Shown piece after piece: positions 43,757 to 55,319 of a DNA stretch of 64,000 nt. The stretch covers positions 135,139,241-135,203,240 of the forward strand of contig OY282559.1 of assembly GCA_958295665.1 (NCBI GenBank), in the 5' to 3' direction. The translations under genes and the position numbers were made by a program. Source of the DNA: Tipula vernalis. Its lineage: Eukaryota; Arthropoda; Insecta; Diptera; Tipulidae. The notes beneath the pieces were generated by a model that was not told where the DNA came from, did no database searches, and saw only the letters and a list, made by a program, of their open reading frames with translations. Every line of letters starts with the position of its first letter. Position 1 is the stretch's first letter.

Positions 43757-45953
43757 AAGCTAGCTTGTTAATAGTTGCCACGTCATCATCGGTAAACTTA
43801 TTATTTTCTATTGACAGCAACAATTTATTTTTTAATATACTTCGCGGTTCATATGTTAAGATTAGCCTTTGAGGCGACAGTTTTGTTGTGTCATTGATCA
43901 TTGCATTTAATGCCCACTGTATATTTCGAATATTTGTGTCCCATTTCCAACCGTCTCCTCCAACCATTGCTGGTAACATTCCCAAGATAGTTCTGTTGTA
44001 CCTTTCACATTGGCCGTTAGCTCTTGGCGTTGCGGTAGCATTCAAAATATGTTTGATATTGTTTTCCGAACAATATGTTTCGAATGACCGTGCTGTAAAT
44101 GTAGTGCCACGATCACTAATTAACCTCGTTGGAACTCCAAAATGAGTGGCCCAATCATTCTTAGCCGATATAACTGGAGCTGTATTCGTTGATTTTACTG
44201 CTTTGATAACTACGTATTTTGAAAACGCGTCTATTATAACTATCAAATGAGCATTACCTTTGGACGTTTTCGGGAAAGGACCCAAGTGGTCTACATGTAT
44301 GGTGTGAAATGGTATTGGCGTCTTATCAATAGGATACATTTCACCTTCCTTTATTCCACCTTTCGATTTTGTATAACCACATTCCAGACACGACGAAATA
44401 TATTTCTTTATATAGTCCCTTATTCGAGAGAACCAAAAGTGTCTGCGAATAACTTCAACCGTTTTTTCAACGCCCGGGTGTCCCACATCGTCGTGATTCA
44501 TTTTAGCTATACGCCACTTTAATGTTCTGGGCACAATCCACATTCGTTTACCGTGTACAATTCGGTACAATTGTTCTTTATATATCGTATAATCTGCATG
44601 CATCTGTCGTTCATCAGAATTAATTGGTTTTCGACCCATAACTTCGATGATTTTTTTAATATCATCGTCTAAGCGTTGCATACCGACAAGCCAATCATCT
44701 TGCTGTGATACTAGGAACCCATCAATCGTTGCTGATTCAAGATCCACTCCGTCGTCAATTGTGTTCCGGCTAAGTGCGTCGACATGTTGCATCTTCTGTC
44801 CACTTCGGTGAACAGTATTAAAGCTATATTCAGCCAATCGCAACCACCACCTTCCTATTCTTGGAATTAAATCCTTTTTCGTAGCGCAAGCTGTCAACGC
44901 AGCACAATCCGTGACCATAGTAAATGGCTTTCCGATCAAATAAATACGGAATCTTTGAAGCGCTTCAACGACCGCCAAAGCCTCCAATTCATATGAATGA
45001 TATTTGCATTCGTTATCCGTTGTTCGGCGACTAAAATATGACACAGGTTTGGTTTCACCTTTTTCGTCTCTTTGGAATAGTATACCGGCGAGGCCCTTGG
45101 AACTTGCATCGGTGCCCACCTCATGTTCTAATTTCGGATTATATAACGTTAAAATATCGCGACCTCCAAACTTGCTTTTTAATAACTCGAACGACGTTGT
45201 TTGCTCGTTTGTCCAGTTAAAGGATTCATTATTTTTAGTTAGTCGCGTTAGCGGTTCAGCGATAATTGAAAAATTCTTAACGAATTTTCTGAAGTAACTT
45301 GCTAATCCGATAAATTGTCGTATCTCATGCTTATCTGTAGGCGTTGGAAAGGTTAGAATTGCATTGGTTTTGTTTGATCCCGGTCGTATACCATGAGAAT
45401 CAATTTCATGGCCAAGAAATTCAACCTTCTCCTTGAAAAACTGACACTTCTTTAATTTTAAAGTTAATCCTCGTTGTTGTAGTACTTTCAATAATTGTTC
45501 CAACTTCTCCATACCTTCCTGGATGGTCGTACTTGGTATGATAATGTCATCCAAATAAACGATTATATTATCGTCAACCTCTCGAGCGATGGCGTTCATC
45601 ATTGTTTGGCAAACCGCCGGAGCATTTGTTAGCCCAAAGGGCATCCTCAAAAACTCGAAATGCCCATCTGGTGTCACGAAAGCTGTTCGAGGTATTGATT
45701 CAACTGACATTGTAATCTGATAATAACAGGATGCTAAATCCAGTACAGTGAAATAATTACTACCACTGAGTCGTGATAGCTGATCTTCCATAACCGGTAA
45801 CGGATGCTGGTCTCGTATCGTTTTATTAATCAATTGTCGGTAATCAATACACATTCGTTCATCACCGTCCTTTTTTTTAACTAGGACGACTGGACTAGCA
45901 TAAGGTGATTCAGATTCACGTATTATTTTATGTTCCAACAATTCACTTATCAT
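43700..45953 (-). pseudogene. Gypsy pol: reverse transcriptase, RNase H, integrase
   Basis: A frame of 786 codons, correct to about residue 750. RT residues 1-230: SPYASPVVLVKKKDGDERM, LDLASCYYQITM (motif A), FLRMPFGLTNAPA, and IVYLDDIII (YLDD at 133-136). RNase H about 275-395: GTDASSKGLAGILFQ, YHSYELEALAVVEAL, VTDCAALTA. Integrase: zinc finger H487/H492/C522/C525 (HDDVGHPG ... SCLECG), then core D555 (IHVDHLGPF), D614 (LISDRGTTF), E650 (PRANGQCERYNR). All catalytic residues are intact. The Met at 45953 is internal: the family fuses protease to RT, and here one A in an A-run near 45958 puts gag and pol in different frames. A second indel near 43720 cuts off the GPY/F tail. Confidence 0.9.
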
Positions 45954-45958
45954 TGTTT

Positions 45959-47839
45959 TTACTTTTTCGCGTTATGGTAAGATAGTCTATACGGCCGATA
46001 GACAACTGGCTCATCATTTTTTAATTTAATTTCCATTTCGACATCCGTTTTCCCCAGTTCCTTTAAATTTCGAGCAAAACAATTACCGAATTTTGCTATC
46101 AACTTAAATAAACATTCGCGTTCACTCGGAGTCATACACTTATCCATATTTATTTCAGCCAATAGGACTTCATTTATAACTCCATTTTGTCCATTTAACA
46201 AAATGCCACTTGAAACATCACATCTTTCTGGCATGTCCAAAGTTCGATTAATCAACAAGGTATCGCTTATGTTGAGATTTTGAAATTTTAACGTATTGTG
46301 TTCTCTGATCATTCTTACGGTTGGTTTATCAATAACTCGTATCTTCTCGTTGGCAACCACACCGCCACCTGCAAATCCTTTGACAAACACGTTACATTTA
46401 ATTCGTTCCATTCTAAGCCCCACGTTACTTTCTCGTATCATTGAGCATTGACTTCCACAGTCAATTAATCCCAAAACTTCCACGTTACCGTTCAACATTA
46501 CAGTTTTGATATAAGAACACGCGTCGTCGGTTATTATTCTACCATTGAAAGATTTTTGAGCGCCAGTCATAGTAGAACATTCTGTTTGTCCCCTCGGATG
46601 AACACGCGAACATTTCCTACATCGTTCTCGTCTCTGTGGTTCAGGACAATTTATAGATAAATGTCCTGGTTTTGAACAATTATAACATTCATACGTCCTA
46701 GCTGGACGAATTTCGTTGGTTGCTTCCTTGTTAACTGGTTTTCCCGGCGTACTCATGTTACTTTGTATATTCAGCCGAACCGAATTGTGTTCAGCATTTG
46801 TAGTCCGTGCACTCTGCGCACTTCCTTGCCGCATGCTCGAATACCACTCGATACGTTGACGCAATTCATCCACATTAGCTACTATTTGTGTACGCAACGA
46901 TGCACTTAGCTGATAATCATTCAGCCCCAAAATTATATACTTTATTAAAGCCTCATCTGAAACTTTAAGTTGGCCGATTGCACACATTTCATAATAATAT
47001 TCAATCAACGTTTGGTCTCGTTTGCGAATTTTTGATCGTAACTTGTCGTGTAACTCTGCTTCGCCCATATGTGAATTAAAATGTTTCATCAATTCGTCTG
47101 CAAATATTTTCCACTTGATAAACACGCATTGAACTGAATTAAACCATAATTTAGCCGATCCTTTTAGTTTATTCCCGATTGTTAACATAATAATTCGTTC
47201 ATTTATGTCATAAATATTCATCAGCGATTCAACTTTTTGAACGAATTGTTCCGACGTTAATAATGCTGCCCTTGCAGGATCAAATTCAGGGAGTATATCG
47301 ATCACATCACGGGGTGTAAGATTAAATTGATTTTGAGAATTACGGTTGGTATCCCTCTCCGGGAATGTAGTATGTTTATCGTCGTTTCCTTTGTAACGCG
47401 ACAATTCCGATAATTCCTCATTAAGCATACGCTCACGCTCAATAAGCACTTTCTCTCGCTCTAAAGAATGTATTCGCTGTTCAAGTTCCGTTAAGTTTCG
47501 CTCGTAAATAACATTTTTCGAATGCAACATTACAACATTTAGCTCGTTTGCATCACAAGTATTTCGTTTATTCACTTCGCTAGGAGTACTACTAATGTTT
47601 CCAAGCTTAGATTTCGTAAAATTGCCACTAGTTTGCTGCAACTCGTAACAATTTTCATTGTTCACTTGTAATCGCGACGTTTCATCTTCATACGTTTCTA
47701 ACTGTTCCGCTAACGTTTTACGCTTCCCGTTATTGCTTAACCCACGTTTACCGCATTCGATTCGTAATTGCGCAACCGAAAGATTTGAAAAATCCATAAC
47801 AACTTGATTGGATTCACCCTGTGCAATTTTATATACCAC
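45959..47839 (-). CDS. Gypsy Gag with SAP-like N-terminus, zinc knuckle and protease
   Basis: An intact 626-codon frame. Residues about 19-50 (LSVAQLRIECGKRGLSNNGK) look like a SAP DNA/RNA-binding motif. About 100-160 is a charged coiled coil (LTELEQRIHSLEREKVLIER). The capsid-like core follows (about 180-330, with AKLWFNSVQCVFIKWKIFAD). A CCHC knuckle CYNCSKPGHLSINC lies near 388-401 and a second Cys-rich motif CRKCSRVHPRGQTEC after it. The protease has LGLIDCGSQCSMI with Asp460; the triad reads D-C-G rather than D-S/T-G, a tolerated variant in some elements. The end (VVYRPYRLSYHNAKK) is the lead-in to RT. Pol lies in the -1 frame immediately after the stop at 45959-45961. Confidence 0.9.
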   Translation of the reverse strand: MVYKIAQGESNQVVMDFSNLSVAQLRIECGKRGLSNNGKRKTLAEQLETYEDETSRLQVNNENCYELQQTSGNFTKSKLGNISSTPSEVNKRNTCDANELNVVMLHSKNVIYERNLTELEQRIHSLEREKVLIERERMLNEELSELSRYKGNDDKHTTFPERDTNRNSQNQFNLTPRDVIDILPEFDPARAALLTSEQFVQKVESLMNIYDINERIIMLTIGNKLKGSAKLWFNSVQCVFIKWKIFADELMKHFNSHMGEAELHDKLRSKIRKRDQTLIEYYYEMCAIGQLKVSDEALIKYIILGLNDYQLSASLRTQIVANVDELRQRIEWYSSMRQGSAQSARTTNAEHNSVRLNIQSNMSTPGKPVNKEATNEIRPARTYECYNCSKPGHLSINCPEPQRRERCRKCSRVHPRGQTECSTMTGAQKSFNGRIITDDACSYIKTVMLNGNVEVLGLIDCGSQCSMIRESNVGLRMERIKCNVFVKGFAGGGVVANEKIRVIDKPTVRMIREHNTLKFQNLNISDTLLINRTLDMPERCDVSSGILLNGQNGVINEVLLAEINMDKCMTPSERECLFKLIAKFGNCFARNLKELGKTDVEMEIKLKNDEPVVYRPYRLSYHNAKK

Positions 47840-47995
47840 AAAGTTCCGTTATTATATATAACTGTATTACTCTCTCACTCTCCTGCACCAATTAACAGAT
47901 ATTGACGTTTCGTTCTTGATTTATTTTACGTTCACCGTTTGTTTTTTTTTAATTTCATTCGAATGCACTTTATTGTCACGTATTTTAAGTACTTT

Positions 47996-48010
47996 ATCCC
48001 ACTTCTGAAC
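47996..48010 (-). promoter_or_regulatory. Primer binding site, tRNA-Leu type
   Basis: On minus, directly after the 5' LTR, the sequence reads GTTCAGAAGTGGGAT. TCAGAAGTGGGAT is complementary to the conserved 3' end of a tRNA-Leu (ATCCCACTTCTGA). It would prime minus-strand DNA synthesis. I know this primer type from mdg3-like elements of flies. Confidence 0.75.
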
Positions 48011-48208
48011 TAAAACCCGATTTGTAATTTAAAATTTTAGGTTAAACAAAATAAAAGTCAACGGTTAGTCGATAACGCAGAAATACATTTTATTAAAAAA
48101 ACCAATAATTTACGTCTTTCTTCTTTGACATACTTTTTAAAACTAAACTATTTTCTCCTTTGTTTGTCTTCGTTGATTTTTTTTTTGTTACAGGGTATTC
48201 CTGTTTCA
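48011..48208 (-). repeat. 5' LTR of the Ty3/Gypsy element
   Basis: 198 bp, in element orientation TGAAACAGG...GGGTTTTA. It should contain promoter and polyadenylation signals. A long T/A tract (about 48178-48187) lies near the upstream end. Followed downstream (lower coordinates) by the primer site. Confidence 0.95.
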
Positions 48209-48212
48209 CTTG

Positions 48213-50080
48213 TCAATAATTTTACGTGGTAAGACCTCATTTCACTTTCTCGTGCAAAATTCTGGAAAATCTATGGAATACAAAAAACCTTTAAATATAA
48301 TGCAATATTTTTAATACAGCTATAGTTTCTTTTTTATTTCCGGCTGGGATAACAAAATCTGCATTACTGATTTTATTTAATTTTCGCCAAGAAAATATTG
48401 CTGTCTTTAACAGGGTCCTTTCTAACTCTAACTGTATCAACAAAATAGGTTAATTAAAGTCAAGTAATTACAGGTCTTGAAAAAGAGATCGTATGTTTGG
48501 TAATTTCTAAAATTCGGCAACTTTAAAACATTTTATTAACAAATTGGAAAATTTTAATTTTGATTCCAAATAAGTTAGACAGGGAAAATAGTTAAATTTA
48601 AATGTTTTGTAAAAACTCAAAGGGAAAATTTAGGAACCGGATTGAGATTTCAAAAAAAAATGTTAAAAATTGTGTTTATTCAAACATGGGGTCATCAAAT
48701 TTTCAAATTTGGTGAATTTTCAAATAGTAAACTTTTAATACTAAATTAATAAAACAAATTTTTTTAGTTTCGGATTCTGTATTTAATATTTTTCATTTCA
48801 AATTTATCAGAATTTGATTTCATATAGTTAAAATTTTAAAAATTTCGAAAAAACTTTACTTTGTGTATAAATATATTTTCAACGATACAAACAAATTCAA
48901 ATTTTATTTTGAATTTACGCTTTTATGAATCAGCAGGCTAACCCTACTTTCGCCATAATAAACAGAAATCCACCACAAACGAAAAAAATTCGTTTGGTGT
49001 CTTTGCTAAACCAACCAAATCGTAAAGCACAACCAATCGAATTTCTTCAGTATACAATTTTATGTTTATTTCGTCAAATTGATTTTTTGAGAAAATAAAA
49101 TAACAGTTTGTTTTTCCTGCAATTTAATATCTCATGGGTTTATCTCATGAATATATGTAAATATATACATACGTACATATATAGAAAATTCCTGAAGTTT
49201 CTAAAATTTTAGAACAATAAGACAATCGACATTCTGTGGCGACAGAATCCGAATCAGTAAAAATGAAAACAGGTTCACAACACCGAAATAAAAACATAGA
49301 AATCAGGTGCACAACCCTGTTCTTTTTGACATATAAAATATTTTTTTCCACCACCGATAGGCACCGTGAAATATTCTTTTCTCCTCGGAAAAAAAAAAAT
49401 AAAATAAAAACACACAACAAAGAAATACACAACAAGCAACACCTACATAATGTATATACAGTTTTGTGCGCGATATTCGATTAATGTAACGAATAAGAAA
49501 AAAAAAATTATTGTGACTTAATGTGGGCACCATTTATCCCCACGATATAAAAATCTAATATTCCGCCATTGTGTTAGTGAATTTCATGAAGCAGCAAATA
49601 TGCAGAGATATCTACAAAAAATTGGCGGTTACATTATTTGGTAAATCGTTCTGCGAGCGCTACGATATAATACCATTCGCATAATTGTTAACCTTATAGT
49701 TGTTTTCAATTGCCATCATCTATTATACGTGTACAAATACGAAATTCTAAAACATTCCTAAATTTTAAAATTATTTTAGTGATCTAGTAAACCAATCAAT
49801 TAATGTTGTCAATCAATAAATGGAAAATTGAATAAAAATCTGTGGGTGCGTCCAAAATGGAAAATGCGCATTTAGCGAAGACACATCTTAAAACACTACA
49901 TGCGATGTAGTTTTTTTAAATAATTATCGATTTATTAATTCAGAGTTATCCAATTTCAATTAATTCAATGATTATAGTGAAATTTAATTTATTAATGTGC
50001 ATTTAAATTCGCATTTCGGATGCACCTAATGATAATAATTTATTGTTAAATATTAAAACCATTAATCTTGCAACCTGGTC
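48213..50080. other. Non-coding AT-rich stretch
   Basis: No gene recognised. Around 49145-49190 there is an ATAC/GTAC-type simple repeat. Two overlapping frames near 49145-49533 are A/T-driven and mutually antisense, hence unlikely to be coding. Confidence 0.5.
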
Positions 50081-50400
50081 TAGAAATAAAACTAAAAACC
50101 AAATTTAGACCGTAATCCATTCTTACACCCACTACAATGAGACAGTTAGATAAGACCAAATCACCTCAAGTTTAAATTCAATGGCTAACCTCCAATATTT
50201 GAATTTTCTAAACCATCTTCGGTACCTGTCCGGAAGGAAAACTAAGAACAAAATGCAGACCATGATCCATTCTTGAATAAATCTTTGAAGTGTTCTCTCT
50301 CTCTCTCTTTCTCAAACCCTCTTAGCTCCAAGAGAATGTCTTCAATATTTACACAAGGCAAGAACGGACATTTCCGGACAATGTACCGAAGATGGTCTAG
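50081..50400. repeat. Repeat cluster: direct pair plus 29-bp inverted pair
   Basis: A diverged direct repeat of about 42 bp (AAACTAAAAACCAAATTTAG at 50089; AAACTAAGAACAAAATGCAG at 50240, each followed by a GACC...ATCCATTCTT block) is spaced by about 150 bp. In addition, ACCATCTTCGGTAC followed by TGTCCGGAA at about 50213-50235 is inverted at about 50374-50397 (TTCCGGACAATGTACCGAAG), giving a foldback of about 190 nt. A (TC)n run lies at 50292-50310. A 155-codon minus-strand frame (50242-50709) runs across it, without recognisable domains. Confidence 0.55.
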
Positions 50401-53400
50401 TAATATTAATATGAACATTAACTGTTGAATACAAATCAGTAGCGATCTTTTACATTTAAAATTAAATGGTATCATATGAATGTGAATTTGAATAGCTTTT
50501 GTATAACATACGTACATATTTACATTTTTAGATTTAGCAAGTGTAGTTTTAAAAAAGCCTCGTGAATTATTTGCTAATCGTTTCCTTAATATTTGGTGTT
50601 GTTTTTTAATAGAGGCTTGAAATGTGGAGATACGATTTAACAAAGAATTAAATAAAGTTGAGTTGTTTACGAGAATAAATTGTAGCATTTTTAATTCAAT
50701 CGACCACATCCAAAATTCTGTTAAACTTTTAAATGAAATAATAAAAATCTTTGGAATATGATAACACTTTCGATTATACGAGCATTCGATTATGCGAGCC
50801 GCAATAACCGTCTGAAATGAAACAATAATGTTATTTTCTTTAGCTGTCCAACGTTAGATTTTGCTTATCATCATTGGTGAAGTATATGTCTGTCGGAAGA
50901 GTTTTGACAATAATTTTCAGTATACCCGATGTTAATGATACCGCTTTTATGGGAACCGGACACAATTTAACTGGTATCGGATTTCATAAATCTATAGAAA
51001 ATATTTAACTGACCATCTCCTGCTCTTTAGCAAACGGGTGAGAATTTAAATTAAAAAAAAAAAAAATTACATGAATTGGTGCCCTAGCACGTGGCACCTA
51101 GTATTAGAAAATGTTAAGTAAATTTTCTGAAAAAATAATATTAATAAATAACGGCCCTAAATTCTGGCATTGAAGTCGAATGGAAACAATAGGAACCGGA
51201 AACTGTAATGATAGTACACCAACTTTATTAGATAATGTAACTTTTTGTCTTATTTTTGGTTAAACCTCGCAATCTCTAAAACCTTTTGTACTTACCCGAT
51301 TGAATAACTCATCATACCTCGTATACCGATAAGACATGCGGATCAAAAAGCTATAAAAAACATATTTTTAAGGTACATCCCTTATATCTATTCGCAAAAA
51401 AATGATTTCCAAATTTTCGCGTATTTATCTGTAATATTTTTGTACACAACAGAATCTAAATTGGAAAAATATTTGTTTGCGCTCGCATTCAAATTTATCA
51501 TATTTTATGACACACAGTAACCGTAACAATAGACTGGTGTCATATTTATCCCGCCACACCGTTCTATTTTTGGTTCTTCTCGATATGAATCCTTTTTGGG
51601 ATTTTGTATCATTGTGCAAAAATATTTTTTATTTTATTTTATTTATATCATTAATTTTTTTTTTTGTATTTTAATGTCTGTCAGTGAAATACCATTTTGT
51701 TGTTGCTGTGCTGTTTTGTATACACACGGTACAAGATCGTATTCTAATGTTAGGGGATGATATTTGCGTACAGACATAATATTAAATTTAATTTCAAAAT
51801 ACAAATACAAAAATTTATAATTTATGCGTTTTCAATTTCGATTGTATTGTTTGGATTTTTTCTTTTTTTGTAACCCTGAGACTAAAAAAAAACGATGGTA
51901 CACGCATATGTGGTATGTGTGCTCGTAGATGAACAAAAAACCAAACTACATCTCTAACACTATTTCTAATTTCAATATATTACTATTTATAATAACGAAT
52001 CCCAAAAAGGTTGAAATAAAATACTTTGAAAGGGTTAATTGTATGAATAAAATTTTAATGAATTCAAAATGTAAATTGTTACCGTGAAGATTGAGACCCT
52101 TGATTTTTTTTTTATATTTTGTATGTACGATGGTAACGCGATGATGATAAAGGGTTACAATTTTTTTTTGTTTGTTTGGTGTAGGGTAAGAAAATCATTT
52201 TTATCGACATGGAAGATAAGAGTATAACAAAATTATTTTACACTTTGGAAGCATTTTTTTTTTGTAATTTTGTTGTGTTCAAATCAATTATCTGAATTTT
52301 ATTGAGTTGTGAAGTGCTTGTTCGGAGTCAAGAATGTATATTATGTGAGATAACATGGAGATTATGATTTTAGCTGATTATATTTTAAGGAGGCTTCTTT
52401 TGTAGTATTTGAGAGCTTAATTGCGTGATTCACAAGTTTATTGGAAACAAATTATTTGATCGCTGGAGCTCATGTTTCTAGAGTGCCTAACACATTTCTT
52501 AAAAATAGTTCGTTAGAATATGTCTATAGAAATTTAGCAACTGAAGGCAAATAGTTGCTCAGTTGATTATATTTTTGAAAGTACCCTAAACATTTGCTTG
52601 AAATTGATGATTGATCCCAAATGAGATGACCCAAGAAATTTTCATAGCATGAATAATTCGGTAGTATATAAAGAAATTGGCTTAATAAACGAAATAAACT
52701 GGAACCTATGTATTTGGTACTGGAACCTGGAAGTGTAGTTAAGGTTTGAAATGGTTATAAAAGTAAAATCGAATTTAACCAAGCCAAAGGGAACTGCTAC
52801 GAGTATGCACCAAGTCTAATGAAATTTAGTATTTGAATAACCATTTGATGATCTATGAATTAGTTACAGTACGGCTAAATTATGAATCAAGTTAGCCGGT
52901 TTGGAACTTTTCTGGAAGAGATTTCACCACGTGTATGTTATTTGACCAGTTAATGGCCGTCGCTTTCAAACCTTTAAGTGAGTATATTAAAGAAAATCAG
53001 ACCAAACCAAAGGGAACACCTTTCATCCTTAATCAAGTCGTAAAATTTTTTATACGAAATGTTGCTTTATCAGCGACTGTTCTTAAATCTTTTCAGCTTG
53101 ATCCGTTAAAATCATTCGCTAGAAAATAAATGTCTTGTCTAAATATCTCTACCAAATATATACTGATATGTTTCAAACTTTCCCAATAATACACTACACG
53201 AATAAAAGACACAATTTGTTTTCTCGTTGTGAAAACTAAAATACAAGTATTGTTGCGTTCATTTAGGCCTTTGCAATGATATGACACACAGTTATATTCA
53301 AAATAAAAAGTTGCTATTAAATTATTGCGATTTTTAAAGTTCTTTTAAAGCGTCGATTTAAAATTTGAAACATACCGAGAAACTAAATGATTGAAGTAAT

Positions 53401-53695
53401 GTGTGGTTGAGCCGTAAGGTTGCTCCGATATAGTGCTGAATTTCGAATCAAAATAATCACATTTTCCACTTTCAGTTCAAGAGTTTTCTAACCATATAGT
53501 GTCTAAGGGAAAAAGTTTTAGGCTTGTAAGGAGCTTCATAATAAATGACCATTAGAACACCTTTACCAGTACTAAAATTGATGCATAATTCATAAAGTAT
53601 ACAGCGGCGTGCTACACAGTTACATTCAACTATAAAAATCTAAAGGGCTGAAACCAATGATTCCGAAAATAAATACAATTCCCAAATCTTATCGT
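50401..53695. other. Non-coding AT-rich stretch, no gene supported
   Basis: Only low-complexity frames. Two tandem copies of a TTCGATTATACGAGC-like 15-mer lie at about 50769-50799; they resemble pogo-type terminal repeats, but no second end was found. A run of T and A tracts occupies 51650-52270. Confidence 0.5.
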
Positions 53696-54655
53696 AACTG
53701 AACCCTTTAATTCAATCTTCAACCATTAACCCAACCCTAGCTAAATTACTTAATCAACCCCAAATCCATCTTTAATCTAACCCGAAACTCAACGACTAAC
53801 CCAACCCATGAATCAACCCCTAAATAATCTCCAGCTGAACCCCTCATTTAGCCCCAACGCAAGCAAATTCAACCCCAACTCAACTTAGTTTGACCCAAAT
53901 TTCAACCCTCTATTTATCCCTCTATCTCGATTAGAAAGTTATATAGTATATGCGTGTATGAGCTCAACTGAAATTAATTCAATCTAACCTCCTCTTAAAT
54001 CATCAACTCGGCCCAACATTAATCCCGAACCGAACCCCTACACTCACATTTAACTTAACTTCAACTCAAATCCTTAATAACCCCAACTCAATCCCAACTC
54101 AACCTAAAACTAAACTCAACCTTAACTCAACCTCAAACTAAACGTTCAACACATACCTTAAATCAACACAGTTCGAAAACTACATGCGTACATGAACTCA
54201 ACTTAATCTAATCTCCATCTCAATCTCCGACTCAACCTCCAAATAAATCGCCAACTAGACCCCATGGTTCAACTCCTACTCAACACTTTACTCATAAATG
54301 CCCAATTTAATTCTCAAATCGACACTGTTCGAAATAAACAGGTGCGTACATGAACTCAACCCAGAAGTAGTCAAGCTAACTTCCAACCCAATTCTCAACT
54401 CAACTCCCAAATAAATCGCCAACAACGGCTGAATTAACCCCAACTCAACCCGAACTCAACCCTATTCAACCCATCTTGACCAAAAATGCAGCCCTCAACT
54501 CAACCCTAAAATCAACGTCCTACTCAATCTCCAAATCAACATGGTCCTAAAAAATACATGCGTACATGAACTCAAGCTGACTGTCAAATTAACTCACAAC
54601 TCTCCCCAACCTATCAACAACGCATTAAACTTAATTAAATTTCATCTCAAGCCCT
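53696..54655 (+). repeat. G-poor satellite-like array, block 1
   Basis: Degenerate tandem repeats of a CAACTCAACCC-type unit; the plus strand is almost free of G. A longer higher-order motif recurs: CACAGTTCGAAAACTACATG (54172 on), CACTGTTCGAAATAAACAGG (54315 on) and CATGGTCCTAAAAAATACAT (54539 on), each followed by GCGTACATGAACTCAA. A more diverged copy lies near 53940-53972. Spacing is irregular (about 140-240 bp). The array is interrupted by a LINE after about 54655 and resumes at 56344. Confidence 0.75.
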
Positions 54656-54665
54656 CAATTTTTCA

Positions 54666-55319
54666 ATGTTTCGTTTGGAAATTGATACAATCTTATCGGA
54701 ATTGTCTAATCTTGACATTAACTATAGTGCCGGGTTTGATTCGTTACCGCCTTTATTTTTAAAATTGACCGGTAACGCAATTGCCGCTCCGGTGTGCTTT
54801 CTAATTAATAGAAGTCTAAGAGAGGGATATTTCCCCACTCTTTGGAAGCGATCGCTTATTAAACCTATTTTCAAATCCGGGATTCGTGGTAATGTTGAGA
54901 ACTATAGGGGTATTTGTATAATTTCAGTATTACCCAAGTTGTTTGAGAAACTTGTTAAAGATCAATTATTCTTTCACGTGAAAACTTTTATCTCTCCTAA
55001 ACAGCATGGTTTCTTTCCAGGCAGATCAACTGTTACTAATTTTCTCTTGCTTACAAATTGTGTCTCTAATGCCTTACATAGAGGTAAAATTGTGCAGGTT
55101 GTGTACACTGATTTCTGTAAGGCCTTTGATAAGATTGATCATGACTTGCTGTTGAAGAAACTTGATTCCTTGCATTGTAGTTTTCTCCCACTGGACTGGA
55201 TCAGATCTTATCTTGATTCCAGAACTCAGATAGTTAAGATTGGTGGTTTCACATCCATTATTAATGTCACTTCGGGAGTGCCTCAAGGTAGTCATTTGGG
55301 TCCTATATACTTTTCATAA
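54666..55319 (+). pseudogene. CR1-like LINE (copy c) reverse transcriptase, first part
   Basis: A 217-codon frame from the RT fingers: INYSAGFDSLPPLFLKLTGN, SLIKPIFKSGIRGNVENYRG, PKQHGFFPGRSTVTNF, VQVVYTDFCKAFDKIDHDLL (motif A, catalytic Asp present), NVTSGVPQGSHLGPIYFS (motif B), then a stop at 55317. A single-base change of frame there interrupts a normal G-P-x-L-F-x-x-F-I-N-D segment, which resumes as FINDVVNCLSYSD in the next frame. The Met is not a real start. Confidence 0.85.

Larger units (their letters stand above)
43211..48208 (-). mobile_element. Complete Ty3/Gypsy LTR retrotransposon (minus strand)
   Basis: Two 198-bp LTRs (43211-43408 and 48011-48208) differ at about 4 positions. 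A perfect 4-bp target duplication CTTG flanks the whole (43207-43210 and 48209-48212). Inside, on minus: tRNA-Leu-type primer site, a gag-protease frame of 626 codons, and pol of 786 codons plus a frameshifted tail. About 98 percent LTR identity implies recent insertion. Domain order RT-RNase H-integrase is that of Ty3/Gypsy. The tRNA-Leu primer suggests the mdg3/micropia/blastopia group, which I infer rather than demonstrate. Confidence 0.95.

Noticed and set aside
43888..45297. Several plus-strand frames of 60-97 codons
   Set aside because: Antisense shadows of the pol gene of the LTR element.
49145..49533. Overlapping plus and minus frames near an ATAC repeat
   Set aside because: Mutually antisense and low complexity, without conserved features.
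50242..50709. 155-codon minus-strand frame
   Set aside because: No recognisable domain, runs across a repeat cluster and a (TC)n microsatellite (giving a KEREREREH-like stretch), and composition matches the AT-rich surroundings. Not called as a gene.
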